A program made the translations under genes and the position numbers. Shown piece after piece: positions 48,505 through 57,218 of a stretch of DNA of 64,000 bases. Each line of letters starts with the position of its first letter. Position 1 is the first letter of the stretch. Source of the stretch: Micromonospora chokoriensis (lineage in GTDB: Bacteria; Actinomycetota; Actinomycetes; Mycobacteriales; Micromonosporaceae); NCBI RefSeq assembly GCF_900091505.1, contig NZ_LT607409.1:496001-560000 (forward strand). Reading direction: 5' to 3'. Below the pieces are notes generated by a model. That model was not told the origin of the DNA. It saw only the letters and a list, made by a program, of their open reading frames with translations, and made no database searches.

Positions 48505-48653
48505 GAGCAGCAAGCCTAGTGACCCGTCCGGGGCGTCCGCGAACCAATGGGGGGTGCCGCGCCAGCGGACCGGGCCGACCACCTCCACCATTGGTCCGAT
48601 TTGTCGCCGACACGCGGTCGAGCTGCGCGTTCCGCCCCCCGCAGCGGTGTGCA

Positions 48654-49775
48654 ATGAACGTCGTGACTGGCAGACGAGCGGCACGGGACCACGAGGACCC
48701 GCCCACCGGGCCGGCGGTCGACGACGACCCCGTTCCCGATCCGGCTCCGCCCCGCAGCGCCGGCGTCGCTCCCCAGCCCCGGCTGGTACCCGGCACCGGC
48801 GCCGGGACGCGACAGGGCCCCAGCCCGCGACCGAGTCCGACCACCCGGGCCGGGGCCGACCCGCCGGCGGAGCAGCAGACCAGGCCCGCGGAGTTTGCCG
48901 CCACGCCGGCGCGCCCCACGCCGGCCGCGCCGACACCCACCCCGGCCCGGCCGACCCCCGCCGCGCCCGCGCCGAGCCCGGCCCGGCCGAGCCCTCCGGG
49001 CCCGACCGCCGGCTCGACGGTCGCCGCCGCGGAGACCGTCGAGGTGGAGCCGACCACCGGCGCTCCGGTGGACGCGGTACCCCGTCGGGTGCCCGTCCGG
49101 CAGCAGAGCCGCCGGCACCGGGACCGACGGGCCGACGGCGACGCCCCGGACGGTGACGACGCCTTCTGGGCACCGATCGAGGAGGTGCACTGGGACGGCA
49201 CCCCGGTCCGGGAGGATCCGACGCCGGACCGGGGCCTGGACTTCCGCCCGACCCGGCGCCGGCCGCCGAGCCGGACGGCACCGCCGCCCGATCCACTGCC
49301 CGGCCTCGCCGCGTTGGTGACGCTGAGCCTCGTCGCGGCCTTCTTCGCCTGGGTCAGCGCCGGCCCGTTCTGGATCGCGGTCGGGCACGCCCGGGTGGGC
49401 ACCGTGGTGCTTGACGGCTGCACGGGCGACGGGCTGACCCAACGGTGCCGGGGCACGTTCACGGCACAGGACGGACGGTTCATCGCGCACGGTGTACGGG
49501 TGACCGGCGTGCCCGCCGTCGCGAACGCGAGCGGCACCCGACTGTCGGCGCGGATGACCGGCCCGGACGCCACCACCGCGTACGCGGACACCGGCGTGGG
49601 CCGGCACCTGCGCTGGCTGCCCGGTCTGCTGGTGGTGCTGGGCTGCGCCGCCGGCATCGTCCGGTGGACCGGGTCGGCCCGGTTGCCAGGCCGGCGGAGC
49701 CGCCGTTGGGCGGTGACCTCCGCCGTCGCGGGCCCCGTGCTGATCACCGTCGGCTTCCTGGTCGCCGCCTGGTAG
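48654..49775 (+). CDS. Membrane protein with long proline-rich cytoplasmic arm
   Basis: The protein of about 373 residues has a disordered N-terminal 225 residues of Pro, Ala, Thr and Arg, including an [10 protein letters not shown] repeat around residues 85-115. It is followed by a membrane helix ([19 protein letters not shown]). An extracytoplasmic loop contains two cysteines ([12 protein letters not shown]) that may form a disulfide, and two helices close the protein. I recognise no family. ATG 48654 is taken; GTG 48663 is possible. It is antiparallel to metG and rsmI in the conserved cluster. The layout would suit an envelope or secretion accessory protein, but nothing proves it. Confidence 0.75.
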   Translation: MNVVTGRRAARDHEDPPTGPAVDDDPVPDPAPPRSAGVAPQPRLVPGTGAGTRQGPSPRPSPTTRAGADPPAEQQTRPAEFAATPARPTPAAPTPTPARPTPAAPAPSPARPSPPGPTAGSTVAAAETVEVEPTTGAPVDAVPRRVPVRQQSRRHRDRRADGDAPDGDDAFWAPIEEVHWDGTPVREDPTPDRGLDFRPTRRRPPSRTAPPPDPLPGLAALVTLSLVAAFFAWVSAGPFWIAVGHARVGTVVLDGCTGDGLTQRCRGTFTAQDGRFIAHGVRVTGVPAVANASGTRLSARMTGPDATTAYADTGVGRHLRWLPGLLVVLGCAAGIVRWTGSARLPGRRSRRWAVTSAVAGPVLITVGFLVAAW

Positions 49776-49844
49776 GTGGGCAGCCGTGGTCCGGGCTCGA
49801 CGACCGGCTGCGCGAGGCGGTGGTCGCCGCCGGCGCGCAGAGGC

Positions 49845-50693
49845 TCAGCTGTGCACGATCGTGTAGACGTCCCGGCGGCGCAGCGCGTACTCGGTGGCGA
49901 CGTCGGTGATGGCGTCCCGGCGGGACCGGCCGGCGGCCTCCCGCTCGGCGACCGCCGCGCGCAGGGTGTCGTCGTCCGGGCGTTCCGGGGCGGTCGTCGG
50001 CGCTCCGGCCACCACCAGTGTGATCTCTCCGCGCGGGTTCGCCTCGGCGGCCCACCGGGCCAGCTCGCCGAGCGGGCGGCGGAGCACCTCCTCGTAGGTC
50101 TTGGTCAGCTCCCGGCAGAGCGCGGCGGGCCGGTCCGCGCCGAACGTGTCGGCGAGGTCGGTGAGAGCCGCGCCGATCCGGTGCGGGGCCTCGAAGAAGA
50201 CGAGGGTGCGTTCCTCGGCGGCGAGCGCGTGCAGTCGGGACCGGCGGGCGCCGGGGGTGCGGGGCAGGAAGCCCTCGAAGCAGAACCGGTCGCAGGGCAG
50301 CCCGGAGACGGCCAACGCGGTGGTGACCGCGCTCGGCCCCGGGGCGACGGTGACCGGCGCCCCGACGTCCAACGCGGCGCGGACCAGCCGGTAGCCGGGG
50401 TCGGAGACGCTCGGCATCCCCCCGTCGGTGACCAGCGCCACCACGTACCCGCCGAGGATGACCTCGACCAGCTCGGGGGTGCGTCGTTCCTCGTTGCCCT
50501 CGAAGTACGAGACGATGCGACCGCCGACGGTGATGTCGAGGTCGCGGGCCAGCCGGGTGAGCCGGCGGGTGTCCTCGGCGGCGACCACGTCGGCGCTGGT
50601 CAGCACCTCCCGGAAGCGGGTCGAGGCGTCGGCGGGGTTGCCGAGGGGGGCACCGAGCAGGACCAGGCGCCCAGTCTCGGACATTTCACCCAC
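49845..50693 (-). CDS. rsmI: 16S rRNA 2'-O-ribose C1402 methyltransferase
   Basis: RsmI methylates the ribose of C1402 in the ribosomal decoding centre. The protein has GRLVLLGAPLGNPADAS, then VVAAEDTRRL, VALVTDGGMPSVSDPGYRLV, APGPSAVTTALAVSGLP and FFEAPHRI. All are typical of this tetrapyrrole-methylase-fold family. The length, about 282 residues, is normal. GTG 50693 is chosen over ATG 50684 because AAGGAG lies 8 bases before it. It is divergent from the mannosyltransferase, an arrangement common in actinobacteria. Confidence 0.95.
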   Translation of the reverse strand: MGEMSETGRLVLLGAPLGNPADASTRFREVLTSADVVAAEDTRRLTRLARDLDITVGGRIVSYFEGNEERRTPELVEVILGGYVVALVTDGGMPSVSDPGYRLVRAALDVGAPVTVAPGPSAVTTALAVSGLPCDRFCFEGFLPRTPGARRSRLHALAAEERTLVFFEAPHRIGAALTDLADTFGADRPAALCRELTKTYEEVLRRPLGELARWAAEANPRGEITLVVAGAPTTAPERPDDDTLRAAVAEREAAGRSRRDAITDVATEYALRRRDVYTIVHS

Positions 50694-50777
50694 AGATTCG
50701 TCTCCTTCATCGACAGTGAATACCGGTATCAGGGACGACGGGCGCCACCGGACACCTTGGCAGCCTACGATCGCCGG

Positions 50778-52493
50778 GTGACGAGTGCGTCGACAGCGCA
50801 GAGCCCGAGCGCCGAGCCTGCCAAGATGGTCGAGGTGACGGGCGAGCCCAGCCGTAACCAGGAGCCGACGGCACCAGATGCCACCGGCGGTGGCGTGTCC
50901 GCCGTGGTCAGGCGGAGGTTCGCCACCGTCGACACCAAACTGGACCGGTTCTCCTGGCTGGCCACAGCGGTGGTGGTGGCCATCGCGGCGATCCTGCGGT
51001 TCGTCGGGCTGTCCAGCCCAAAGGGCAAGATCTTCGACGAGACGTACTACGCCAAGGACGGCTACGGGTTGATCACCCGCGCCGTCGAGTGGAACTACAA
51101 GGACAACGTCCCGTCGTACGTGGTGCACCCGCCGCTGGGCAAGTGGTTGATCGGCCTCGGCGAGTGGGCCTTCGGCTACCAGGACGCCGAGTCGAAGGTC
51201 TCCGTGCCCGGCCACCTCATCACCACCGCGCCGGAGTTCGGCTGGCGGTTCTCGGCGGCCGTGATCGGCACGTTGTCGGTGCTGCTGCTGGTCCGCATCG
51301 GTCGGCGGATGTTCCACTCGACGGTGCTCGGCTGCGCGGCGGGCCTGCTGCTCGCCCTGGACGGCTTCCACCTGGTGCTGTCCCGCGCGGCGCTGCTCGA
51401 CATCTTCCTGCTCTTCTTCGTGCTGGCGGCCTTCGGCGCGTTGGTGCTCGACCGGGACGCCCGCCGTCGCCGTTGGGCGCGGGCCCTGGACGACGGGCTC
51501 GACCCGAGCCAGCCGGGCCGTGCCGGCCGACCGGCGACCGGTTGGCGCACCTGGCCGTGGTGGCGACTGGCCGCCGGGGTGCTGCTCGGCTGCGCCTGCG
51601 CGGTGAAGTGGAGCGCTCTGTACTTCGTCCCGGCGTTCGCGCTGCTGGTGATCCTCTGGGAGGTCGGCGTCCGCCGTTCGGCGGGGGTCCGCCGGCCCTG
51701 GCGGGACACAGTGCTCGACGAGCTGCCCTGGGTGGTGCTCGCCGGCGTGCTGATGGTGGGCACCTACCTCGTCACCTGGACGGGCTGGCTGGTCACCGAC
51801 GACGGCTACTACCGGCTGGCGTCGTCGACGCAGTACGCGACCGACAAGCTGAGCGACCGCCCGGTGATCGGCCCGCTGATCAACCTGTACGAGTACCATC
51901 GCGCGGCCTACGGGTTCCACGCCCAACTCGACGACGCGCACAAATACCAGTCCTGGCCCTGGCAGTGGCTGCTGCTCGGCCGTCCGGTGGCGTTCCACTA
52001 CGCCAGCGACGGCACCTGCGGCGCGCCGACGTGCGCCTCCGAGATCCTGCTGCTCGGCACCCCGCTGCTCTGGTGGTCGTTCCTGCCGGCCCTGGTGGCG
52101 CTGGCCTGGCTGGGCCTGGCCCGTCGGGACTGGCGGGCCGGCGCGATCCTGCTGACCGTGGCGGCCGGGCTGCTGCCGTGGTTCTGGCTCGCCCTCGACG
52201 GCCGGACGATGTTCTCGTTCTACGCCGCGCCGGTGGTGCCGTTCCTGGTGCTCGCCGTGGTGTACGTGATGGGCGCGCTGATCGCTCCCGCCGGAGGTGA
52301 CGTGGGCGAGGTGGCGCCACTGCTGCCCGGCGACCCGAGCTACGAACGTCGACTGGTGGGCAGCATCGCGGCCGGGGCGTACGTGTTGCTGGTCGGGCTG
52401 TGCTTCGCGTACTTCTATCCGATCTTCGTCGGCACGGTGATTCCGTACTCGGACTGGCTGTCCCGGATGTGGCTCGACGGTCGGTGGATATAA
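50778..52493 (+). CDS. Dolichyl-phosphate-mannose--protein mannosyltransferase
   Basis: A PMT-type (GT39) glycosyltransferase of about 571 residues that O-mannosylates secreted proteins, using polyprenyl-phosphate mannose. After an N-terminal disordered stretch of about 50 residues, the first luminal loop has the catalytic acidic pair in KIFDETYYAKDG. VVHPPLGKWLIGLGEWAFG follows, then about ten helices, a SRAALLDIFLLFF block and a C-terminal PMT_4TMC region (MFSFYAAPVVPF). A TACGAT -10 box at 50766-50771 is six bases from the GTG, and no ribosome site is visible, so the message is probably leaderless. It is a likely orthologue of Mycobacterium Rv1002c. Confidence 0.93.
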   Translation: MTSASTAQSPSAEPAKMVEVTGEPSRNQEPTAPDATGGGVSAVVRRRFATVDTKLDRFSWLATAVVVAIAAILRFVGLSSPKGKIFDETYYAKDGYGLITRAVEWNYKDNVPSYVVHPPLGKWLIGLGEWAFGYQDAESKVSVPGHLITTAPEFGWRFSAAVIGTLSVLLLVRIGRRMFHSTVLGCAAGLLLALDGFHLVLSRAALLDIFLLFFVLAAFGALVLDRDARRRRWARALDDGLDPSQPGRAGRPATGWRTWPWWRLAAGVLLGCACAVKWSALYFVPAFALLVILWEVGVRRSAGVRRPWRDTVLDELPWVVLAGVLMVGTYLVTWTGWLVTDDGYYRLASSTQYATDKLSDRPVIGPLINLYEYHRAAYGFHAQLDDAHKYQSWPWQWLLLGRPVAFHYASDGTCGAPTCASEILLLGTPLLWWSFLPALVALAWLGLARRDWRAGAILLTVAAGLLPWFWLALDGRTMFSFYAAPVVPFLVLAVVYVMGALIAPAGGDVGEVAPLLPGDPSYERRLVGSIAAGAYVLLVGLCFAYFYPIFVGTVIPYSDWLSRMWLDGRWI

Positions 52494-52526
52494 GCGCCGA
52501 CAGGCGACGCGCCGCACAGCGCGACG

Positions 52527-52562
52527 AGAAGGGCCCGCACGCCGAAGCGTGCGGGCCCTTCT
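52527..52562. terminator. Terminator of the mannosyltransferase gene
   Basis: A perfect 16-bp stem (AGAAGGGCCCGCACGC) with a CGAA tetraloop lies 34 bases past the stop. It is among the cleanest intrinsic terminators in the window. Confidence 0.85.
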
Positions 52563-52571
52563 GACAAAGAC

Positions 52572-52619
52572 GCGCGCCCCGATCGCCTGCCACGGGGGAA
52601 GCGGGCGATTGGGGCGCGC
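52572..52619. repeat. Second hairpin after the mannosyltransferase
   Basis: GCGCGCCCCGATCGCCTGC (52572-52590) pairs with 52601-52619 with one wobble and one mismatch, around a 10-base loop. It may back up the first terminator. Confidence 0.6.
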
Positions 52620-52856
52620 ATGAAGAGCTTAACCACCGCGCACCACCGGCACAACGGGTCGACTTGGGTCAGATTTCCGACGGATGTCAACCGGATCGAC
52701 AACGACCCTTCCTCAGTTGACCGAGGGTGACCTGACGTGGACCCAGAGCGCGGAAACGGCCGCTCAGGGGCGGTCGCCGATCCGGCCGGCGGTGGCGGAT
52801 CCCGATCGCCAGCACCCGAACGATCATCCAAAGTGGATCTCACTACACTGCGGGCC
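52620..52856 (+). promoter_or_regulatory. Upstream region of the VWA gene, with leaderless-type -10 box
   Basis: No gene is supported here. TACACT (52844-52849) lies seven bases before the GTG of the VWA gene, in the position of a -10 box for a leaderless transcript. A frame open upstream from 52737 is not needed, because the signal peptide begins at the GTG. Confidence 0.5.
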
Positions 52857-54140
52857 GTGATCAACTTCAGACGATCGACGGCTGTCCTTCTCGGACTGCT
52901 GGCGACCACCGCGCTGACCGGGCCCGCCCCGGCGTGGGCCGACGAGGAGCCGGCGCCCGAGCCACCCCGGGTCGAACTGGTGCTGGACGTCAGCGGCTCG
53001 ATGCGCGCCGCCGACATCGACGGACGCAGCCGGATCTCGGTCGCCCAGCAGGCCTTCAACGAGGTGGTGGACGCGCTGCCGGAGGAGACCCAGCTCGGCA
53101 TCCGGGTGCTCGGCGCGACCTACCGCGGCAAGGACAAGAAGGTCGGCTGTCAGGACACCCAGCAGATCGTTCCGGTCGGCCCGGTGGACCGCACCGCGGC
53201 CAAGGCGGCGGTGGCGACGCTACGGCCGACGGGATTCACACCCGTCGGCCTCGCACTGCGCTCCGCCGCACAGGACCTGGGCAGCGGGGCCACCACCCGC
53301 CGGATCGTGCTGATCACCGACGGCGAGGACACCTGCGCCCCGCCGGACCCGTGCGAGGTGGCCCGGGAGCTGGCCGCCCAGGGCACCAGCCTGGTCGTCG
53401 ACACCCTCGGCCTGGCCCCCGACGAGAAGGTCCGTCGGCAGCTGCTCTGCATCGCCAGCGCGACCGGCGGCACCTACACCGCCGCGCAGAGCGCCGAGGA
53501 ACTGACCGGCCGGATCAAACAGCTCGTCGAGCGGGCCGGCGACACGCACACCCGCGCCCCGACGGTGGTCGGTGGCACGAACGCCTGCGACAACGCGCCG
53601 TTGCTCGCCCCCGGCGTCTACGCCGACCGGGAGGCGTTCTCCGAGCACCGCTACTACCGGGTGCCGGTACGCCCCGGGCAGGAGCTGCGGGCGTCGGTGA
53701 GCATCGCGCTGGACCGACCCGTGAACCGGGACTACGGGGTGTTGCTGCGGGCCACCGCCGCCGACGGACGGGAACTGGTCCGGGGCGCGGACGCCGGCAG
53801 TGGACGTGCCGACGTGCTCTCCGCCGGGCTGCGCTGGTCGGCCACCGCCGACGACGAGGACGCCGCGGAGACCGCGGAGAGTTCCGCGCCGGTCGTCGAA
53901 CCCACCACCGTCTGCCTGGTGGTGAGCAACTCGTTCGCCCCCCGCCCCGGCACCGCGGCCACCCCGGGCATGCCGGTGGAGTTGACCATCGACGTGGTCG
54001 CCGCCGCGCCCGCCCCGGACGGACCGGACCTCGGTCGGGGCTGGGTGCTGCTCGCCCTGCTCACCGTCGCCGGGCTGATCACCGGCCTGCTCGCCGGACT
54101 GCTCACCCGCTGGTGGGTCGCCACCTGGAGGGAGAACTGA
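52857..54140 (+). CDS. Secreted/membrane-anchored VWA-domain protein
   Basis: A 427-residue exported protein. A signal peptide (RRSTAVLLGLLATTAL, cleaved near APAWA) leads into a von Willebrand A domain with the complete MIDAS start DVSGSM. GFTPVGLAL and ITDGEDTCAPPD supply the other metal contacts. Two cysteine pairs are likely (CQDTQ, TCAPPDPC). The second half is a beta-rich domain with a patch (YYRVPVRPGQELRASVSI) also seen in the next gene. A final membrane helix and a short basic tail anchor it. GTG 52857 is chosen. The stop overlaps the next ATG by one base, so the two products probably act together at the cell surface. Confidence 0.9.
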   Translation: MINFRRSTAVLLGLLATTALTGPAPAWADEEPAPEPPRVELVLDVSGSMRAADIDGRSRISVAQQAFNEVVDALPEETQLGIRVLGATYRGKDKKVGCQDTQQIVPVGPVDRTAAKAAVATLRPTGFTPVGLALRSAAQDLGSGATTRRIVLITDGEDTCAPPDPCEVARELAAQGTSLVVDTLGLAPDEKVRRQLLCIASATGGTYTAAQSAEELTGRIKQLVERAGDTHTRAPTVVGGTNACDNAPLLAPGVYADREAFSEHRYYRVPVRPGQELRASVSIALDRPVNRDYGVLLRATAADGRELVRGADAGSGRADVLSAGLRWSATADDEDAAETAESSAPVVEPTTVCLVVSNSFAPRPGTAATPGMPVELTIDVVAAAPAPDGPDLGRGWVLLALLTVAGLITGLLAGLLTRWWVATWREN

Positions 54141-54919
54141 TGCGTAACGCACTGTTCCGGTCACTGGCGGCGCTGGTCGCCGTCGGTGGGGCCGCCCTGG
54201 TCCCCGCCGCCGCCGTCGCCGCCCCGACCCCCTCCCCGGGAGCCACGCCGGTGAACCGGGCCGGCACGTCGTTCCTCACCGCCACCCCGATCTCCGCCGG
54301 GCAGCCGGTGCGGGTGGACGCCTCGATCGGCGACCACCTCTACTGGGCGTTCTCGGCGAAGGCCGGTCAGGTGCACGAGATCACCGCGACCGTCACCTTC
54401 CCGAAGGGGCGCAGCGGCGCCTCCACCTGGACGGTCGACGTCTTCGACGGGCTGCGCCGCCGTCAGGCGTGCACCGCCGGGGCGCAGACCCCGACCGTGG
54501 ACGCGAAGGCGTCCAGCGTGACGCTGGGCTGCACGTTGCGCGAGGTGCGGGCGTGGGCGGAGCCCTGGTCGGCCGACCCGCTGCCCGGCTCGTACGTCGT
54601 CCGGCTCTCCGTGACCGACCTCCCGGAGCCGGATCTGGGCGCACCTGTCGACGTGGACCTGCTGGTCGGCGAAGTCGCCGACCGGGGCGCGTCGGCCGAC
54701 GACGGCGAGTTGGCCGCGCCGCTGGTGCCGAACACCAAGGCGGGCACGGTGCTCAACGCCGTACCCGTGGCGGAGCCGGAGGCCGACGACGCCGACTCGC
54801 TCACGGACTGGTTGCCGGACCTCGGGTCGCGCTGGGTCTGGACCGGCGTCGGCGGCGTGCTCGCTGCGGTGGCCGGCGTGTTCGGCTTCGCGGTGACCCG
54901 GCGGCCCCGACGTCGCTGA
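54140..54919 (+). CDS. Exported partner of the VWA protein, C-terminally anchored
   Basis: A 259-residue protein with a signal peptide (LAALVAVGGAALVPAAAVAA), a beta-rich ectodomain, an acidic linker, a C-terminal membrane helix (WVWTGVGGVLAAVAGVFGFAV) and the basic tail RRPRRR. The ectodomain begins NRAGTSFLTATPISAGQPVR and HLYWAFSAKAGQVHEITATV, which resembles the second domain of the upstream protein and bacterial PPC-like domains. One disulfide is likely. I know no function. Coupling to the VWA gene and the identical anchoring suggest a complex. Confidence 0.85.
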   Translation: MRNALFRSLAALVAVGGAALVPAAAVAAPTPSPGATPVNRAGTSFLTATPISAGQPVRVDASIGDHLYWAFSAKAGQVHEITATVTFPKGRSGASTWTVDVFDGLRRRQACTAGAQTPTVDAKASSVTLGCTLREVRAWAEPWSADPLPGSYVVRLSVTDLPEPDLGAPVDVDLLVGEVADRGASADDGELAAPLVPNTKAGTVLNAVPVAEPEADDADSLTDWLPDLGSRWVWTGVGGVLAAVAGVFGFAVTRRPRRR

Positions 54920-54968
54920 ACCCGCCGGCCCCGCTGGTGGCCCCGCCCGCAGCGGGGCCACCAGCGGT

Positions 54969-55238
54969 TCAGGCGCGTCGGGAACCGCGTGGCAGCCAGC
55001 CGATGAACCGGTCCTGGAGCGACATCACCGGCGCCGCTCGCAGATCCTCCGTGGCAGCGGCGAGACAGGAGCCCAGGTAGACGCTGAGCATCGCCCGGTC
55101 ACCCCGGTACTCCGCCAGCAGCCGGCTGCGCTTCGTCGCGCACGGCCACTCGTCACCGCAGGAGACGCAGCTCCAGCAGGGGGTCTTCGGAGCATGATCG
55201 TCGACCCGCACCCCCGACCGTTCCGCACCATCGGTCAT
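54969..55238 (-). CDS. Small cysteine-rich protein (often labelled flavin reductase)
   Basis: An 89-residue protein with PCWSCVSCGDEWPCATKRSRLLAEY, which gives four cysteines (CxxC, then a third and fourth), a probable zinc ribbon. A helical LSVYLGSCLAAATEDL and a closing RFIGWLPRGSRRA follow. Similar short actinobacterial proteins are labelled flavin reductase in databases without evidence, and nothing here looks like a flavin domain. ATG 55238 has GGAAGG upstream. It is divergent from the phosphopantetheinyl transferase. Confidence 0.75.
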   Translation of the reverse strand: MTDGAERSGVRVDDHAPKTPCWSCVSCGDEWPCATKRSRLLAEYRGDRAMLSVYLGSCLAAATEDLRAAPVMSLQDRFIGWLPRGSRRA

Positions 55239-55440
55239 CGCACGTCCTTCCAGATGTCCACGGGGCTGGGCGACTACCGTGCCCGGCACGTTGTTGATGG
55301 TGGTCCCCCCCGGAGCCATAAGAGAGGGCGTTGCACGTCCCTCCGGTGTTACATCTTTGCGGTACCTTCTCCGGTCGTGGGAGTCGGAAATTTGACGCTT
55401 GACCGCATGCTCCACCACTACCAATCAGTAGGCCGACACC

Positions 55441-56097
55441 GTGCGTGACATTTTTCCCTCGACCGTCGCGGTCGCCGTCGCCGGGCCGGACGACTGGCTC
55501 GGCGAGCTCCTCCCCGCCGAGCAGGCATGCCTCGGCCAGCGGGCCGTGGAGACCCGTCGGCGGGACTTCGCCGCCGGCCGGTCCTGCGCCCGCCGGGCCA
55601 TGACCGATCTCGGCCTGCCACCGGCCGCCGTGCCGGCCGCCGCCGACCGCTCGCCCGTCTGGCCCGCCGGGGTGGTCGGCACCATCACCCACACCACCGG
55701 CTACTGCGCCGCGGCGACGGCGCTCACCACCGACGTCCGGTCCGTCGGAATGGACGCCGAGCAACACCAGGACATCAATCCGGGGGTACGCAGGATCGTG
55801 CTGCTGCCCGAGGAGGAGGCCACCTGCGCGGGGCTGCCCGGCGGCACGTCCTGGCCGGTCGTCATGTTCAGCGCGAAGGAGACCGTCTACAAGGTCTGGT
55901 ATCCGGTCGTCGGATCGTGGTTGGGCTTCCTCGACGCCCAGCTCGACATCGACCCGGACGCCGGCACGTTCACGGCCCGGATCGCCCCGGCCCGGCTGAA
56001 CCAGGCGACGGTCGAGGATCCACCGGCCACCATCGCCGGCCGGTTCGTCGTCGCCGACGGGCTGGTCCGCACCGCGGCGGTGCTGCCGCTGCGCTGA
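55441..56097 (+). CDS. EntD/Sfp-type 4'-phosphopantetheinyl transferase
   Basis: Transfers phosphopantetheine from CoA to carrier proteins of polyketide, nonribosomal peptide or siderophore synthesis. The 218-residue protein has ARRAMTDLGLPPAAVP, TITHTTGYCAAA, the magnesium motif VGMDAEQ, and FSAKETVYKVWYP, which together are the EntD signature. It starts with GTG; TTGACG (55392-55397) may be a -35 box. No synthase, condensation or carrier gene is nearby, so this is a free-standing activator for a pathway elsewhere. Confidence 0.93.
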   Translation: MRDIFPSTVAVAVAGPDDWLGELLPAEQACLGQRAVETRRRDFAAGRSCARRAMTDLGLPPAAVPAAADRSPVWPAGVVGTITHTTGYCAAATALTTDVRSVGMDAEQHQDINPGVRRIVLLPEEEATCAGLPGGTSWPVVMFSAKETVYKVWYPVVGSWLGFLDAQLDIDPDAGTFTARIAPARLNQATVEDPPATIAGRFVVADGLVRTAAVLPLR

Positions 56098-56268
56098 TCT
56101 TCCCCGTCCATCGTGGCCGAAAACGATCGGCTGGCGGCCGTCCAGATTGTCCGGACCGACCGGAAACAGGCCGTGGGACGGGCTCGGCGCGACGGCCGGG
56201 CGGTCCACCACGCACGGTAGCGTCGGCGGGTTCCCCGAACCACACGTACCGAGGCGTCAAGGAGCACG

Positions 56269-57153
56269 GTGACCCACCCCCAGCCCTCCGCCGGGCAGCA
56301 GGACTCCCACCAGCCGGACCAGGAACCGCCGACGCAGCCGTCCTCCATCACACCGCCGCAGCCAGCCGGGGACCCGGCGCTCCCACCGACACCGCTCCCA
56401 CAGACACCGCTGCCGCCGAGCCCGTGGTCGGCCGCGGGGAGCGCGTCGCAGCCGCCGTTCTCGGGTGCCGCGTACCCGGCGACCGGCGAAGGCCACCCGG
56501 TCGCCGGTGGGCCCGGCCATCCCCTCGCCACATCCCCGCCGATGCCGGCGCAGGGGTCGAAGAAGACGGTCGTGGCCGTCGCGGTCAGCGCGGCGGTACT
56601 CACCCTGCTCGCCTGCGCCGGCGGCATCGTGGCCGTCGTCATGGGCACCAAACGGGCCGCGACCGGCGTGACCGAGGCGGGCCCCACGCCCGGGGTCAGC
56701 CGAGAGGTGGTCCAGCCGCCGGCGCGGGTGCCCGCGTCGGCGCCTCCGGCCGGCGACACCCGCAACATGTCGCCCGGCGACACCCTGGTCATCGACGGCG
56801 ACGAGGGCACCATCGAGATCACCGTGACGAAGTTCAGCACCGCCACCAAGCCCTGCAAGGCCTACGGTCTCAAGCCCGACGAGGGCATGTACGTGATCGC
56901 CGACGTGCAGCTCACCGTCACCAAGGGCACCGCCTCCGCGAACCCCCTCTTCTTCAACTGGGTCGCCGCCGACGGCAGCCAGGCCAACGCGGTCGCCGGG
57001 GCCTTCTCCGGCTGCGGCAAGCCGATGCCGTCCGCCGACGAGCTGACCGCCGGCACCAGGCGCACCGGCAGCGTCGTGTTCGACGTCCACGACGCGTCGG
57101 GAGTGCTGGAGTACCAGCCCATGTTCGAGACCGCGGGCTCCTGGAAGCCGTGA
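56269..57153 (+). CDS. Membrane-anchored DUF4352 protein
   Basis: About 294 residues. The first 95 are a Pro/Gln/Ser-rich cytoplasmic arm, then one membrane helix (VAVAVSAAVLTLLACAGGIV) and a short linker. An external DUF4352-like immunoglobulin fold follows: GTIEITVTKFSTATKPC, GMYVIADVQLTVTKGT, and TGSVVFDVHDASGVLEYQP at the end. One disulfide probably joins the two cysteines. The start GTG leads into HPQPSAGQQ. The role of such proteins is unknown; they sit at the cell surface. Confidence 0.82.
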   Translation: MTHPQPSAGQQDSHQPDQEPPTQPSSITPPQPAGDPALPPTPLPQTPLPPSPWSAAGSASQPPFSGAAYPATGEGHPVAGGPGHPLATSPPMPAQGSKKTVVAVAVSAAVLTLLACAGGIVAVVMGTKRAATGVTEAGPTPGVSREVVQPPARVPASAPPAGDTRNMSPGDTLVIDGDEGTIEITVTKFSTATKPCKAYGLKPDEGMYVIADVQLTVTKGTASANPLFFNWVAADGSQANAVAGAFSGCGKPMPSADELTAGTRRTGSVVFDVHDASGVLEYQPMFETAGSWKP

Positions 57154-57163
57154 TCCGTTGACG

Positions 57164-57201
57164 CGGTGTGGGGCCGACCCCGACGGGGCGGCCCCACACC
57201 G
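57164..57201. terminator. Bidirectional terminator
   Basis: CGGTGTGGGGCCG (57164-57176) and its exact complement (57189-57201) enclose 12 bases between two convergent genes. The stem starts 10 bases past one stop and ends 18 bases from the other. Confidence 0.75.
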
Positions 57202-57218
57202 TTGCGCGAGCCGGAGTG

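Noticed and set aside
46702..49296. Extended methionyl-tRNA synthetase of 864 residues
   Set aside because: The extra 264 N-terminal codons are antisense to another gene. The ATG at 48504 gives the standard MetRS start.
49776..50777. N-terminal extension of the mannosyltransferase by 334 codons
   Set aside because: That stretch is antisense to rsmI and has shadow composition. The real start is the GTG at 50778 with a -10 box just before it.
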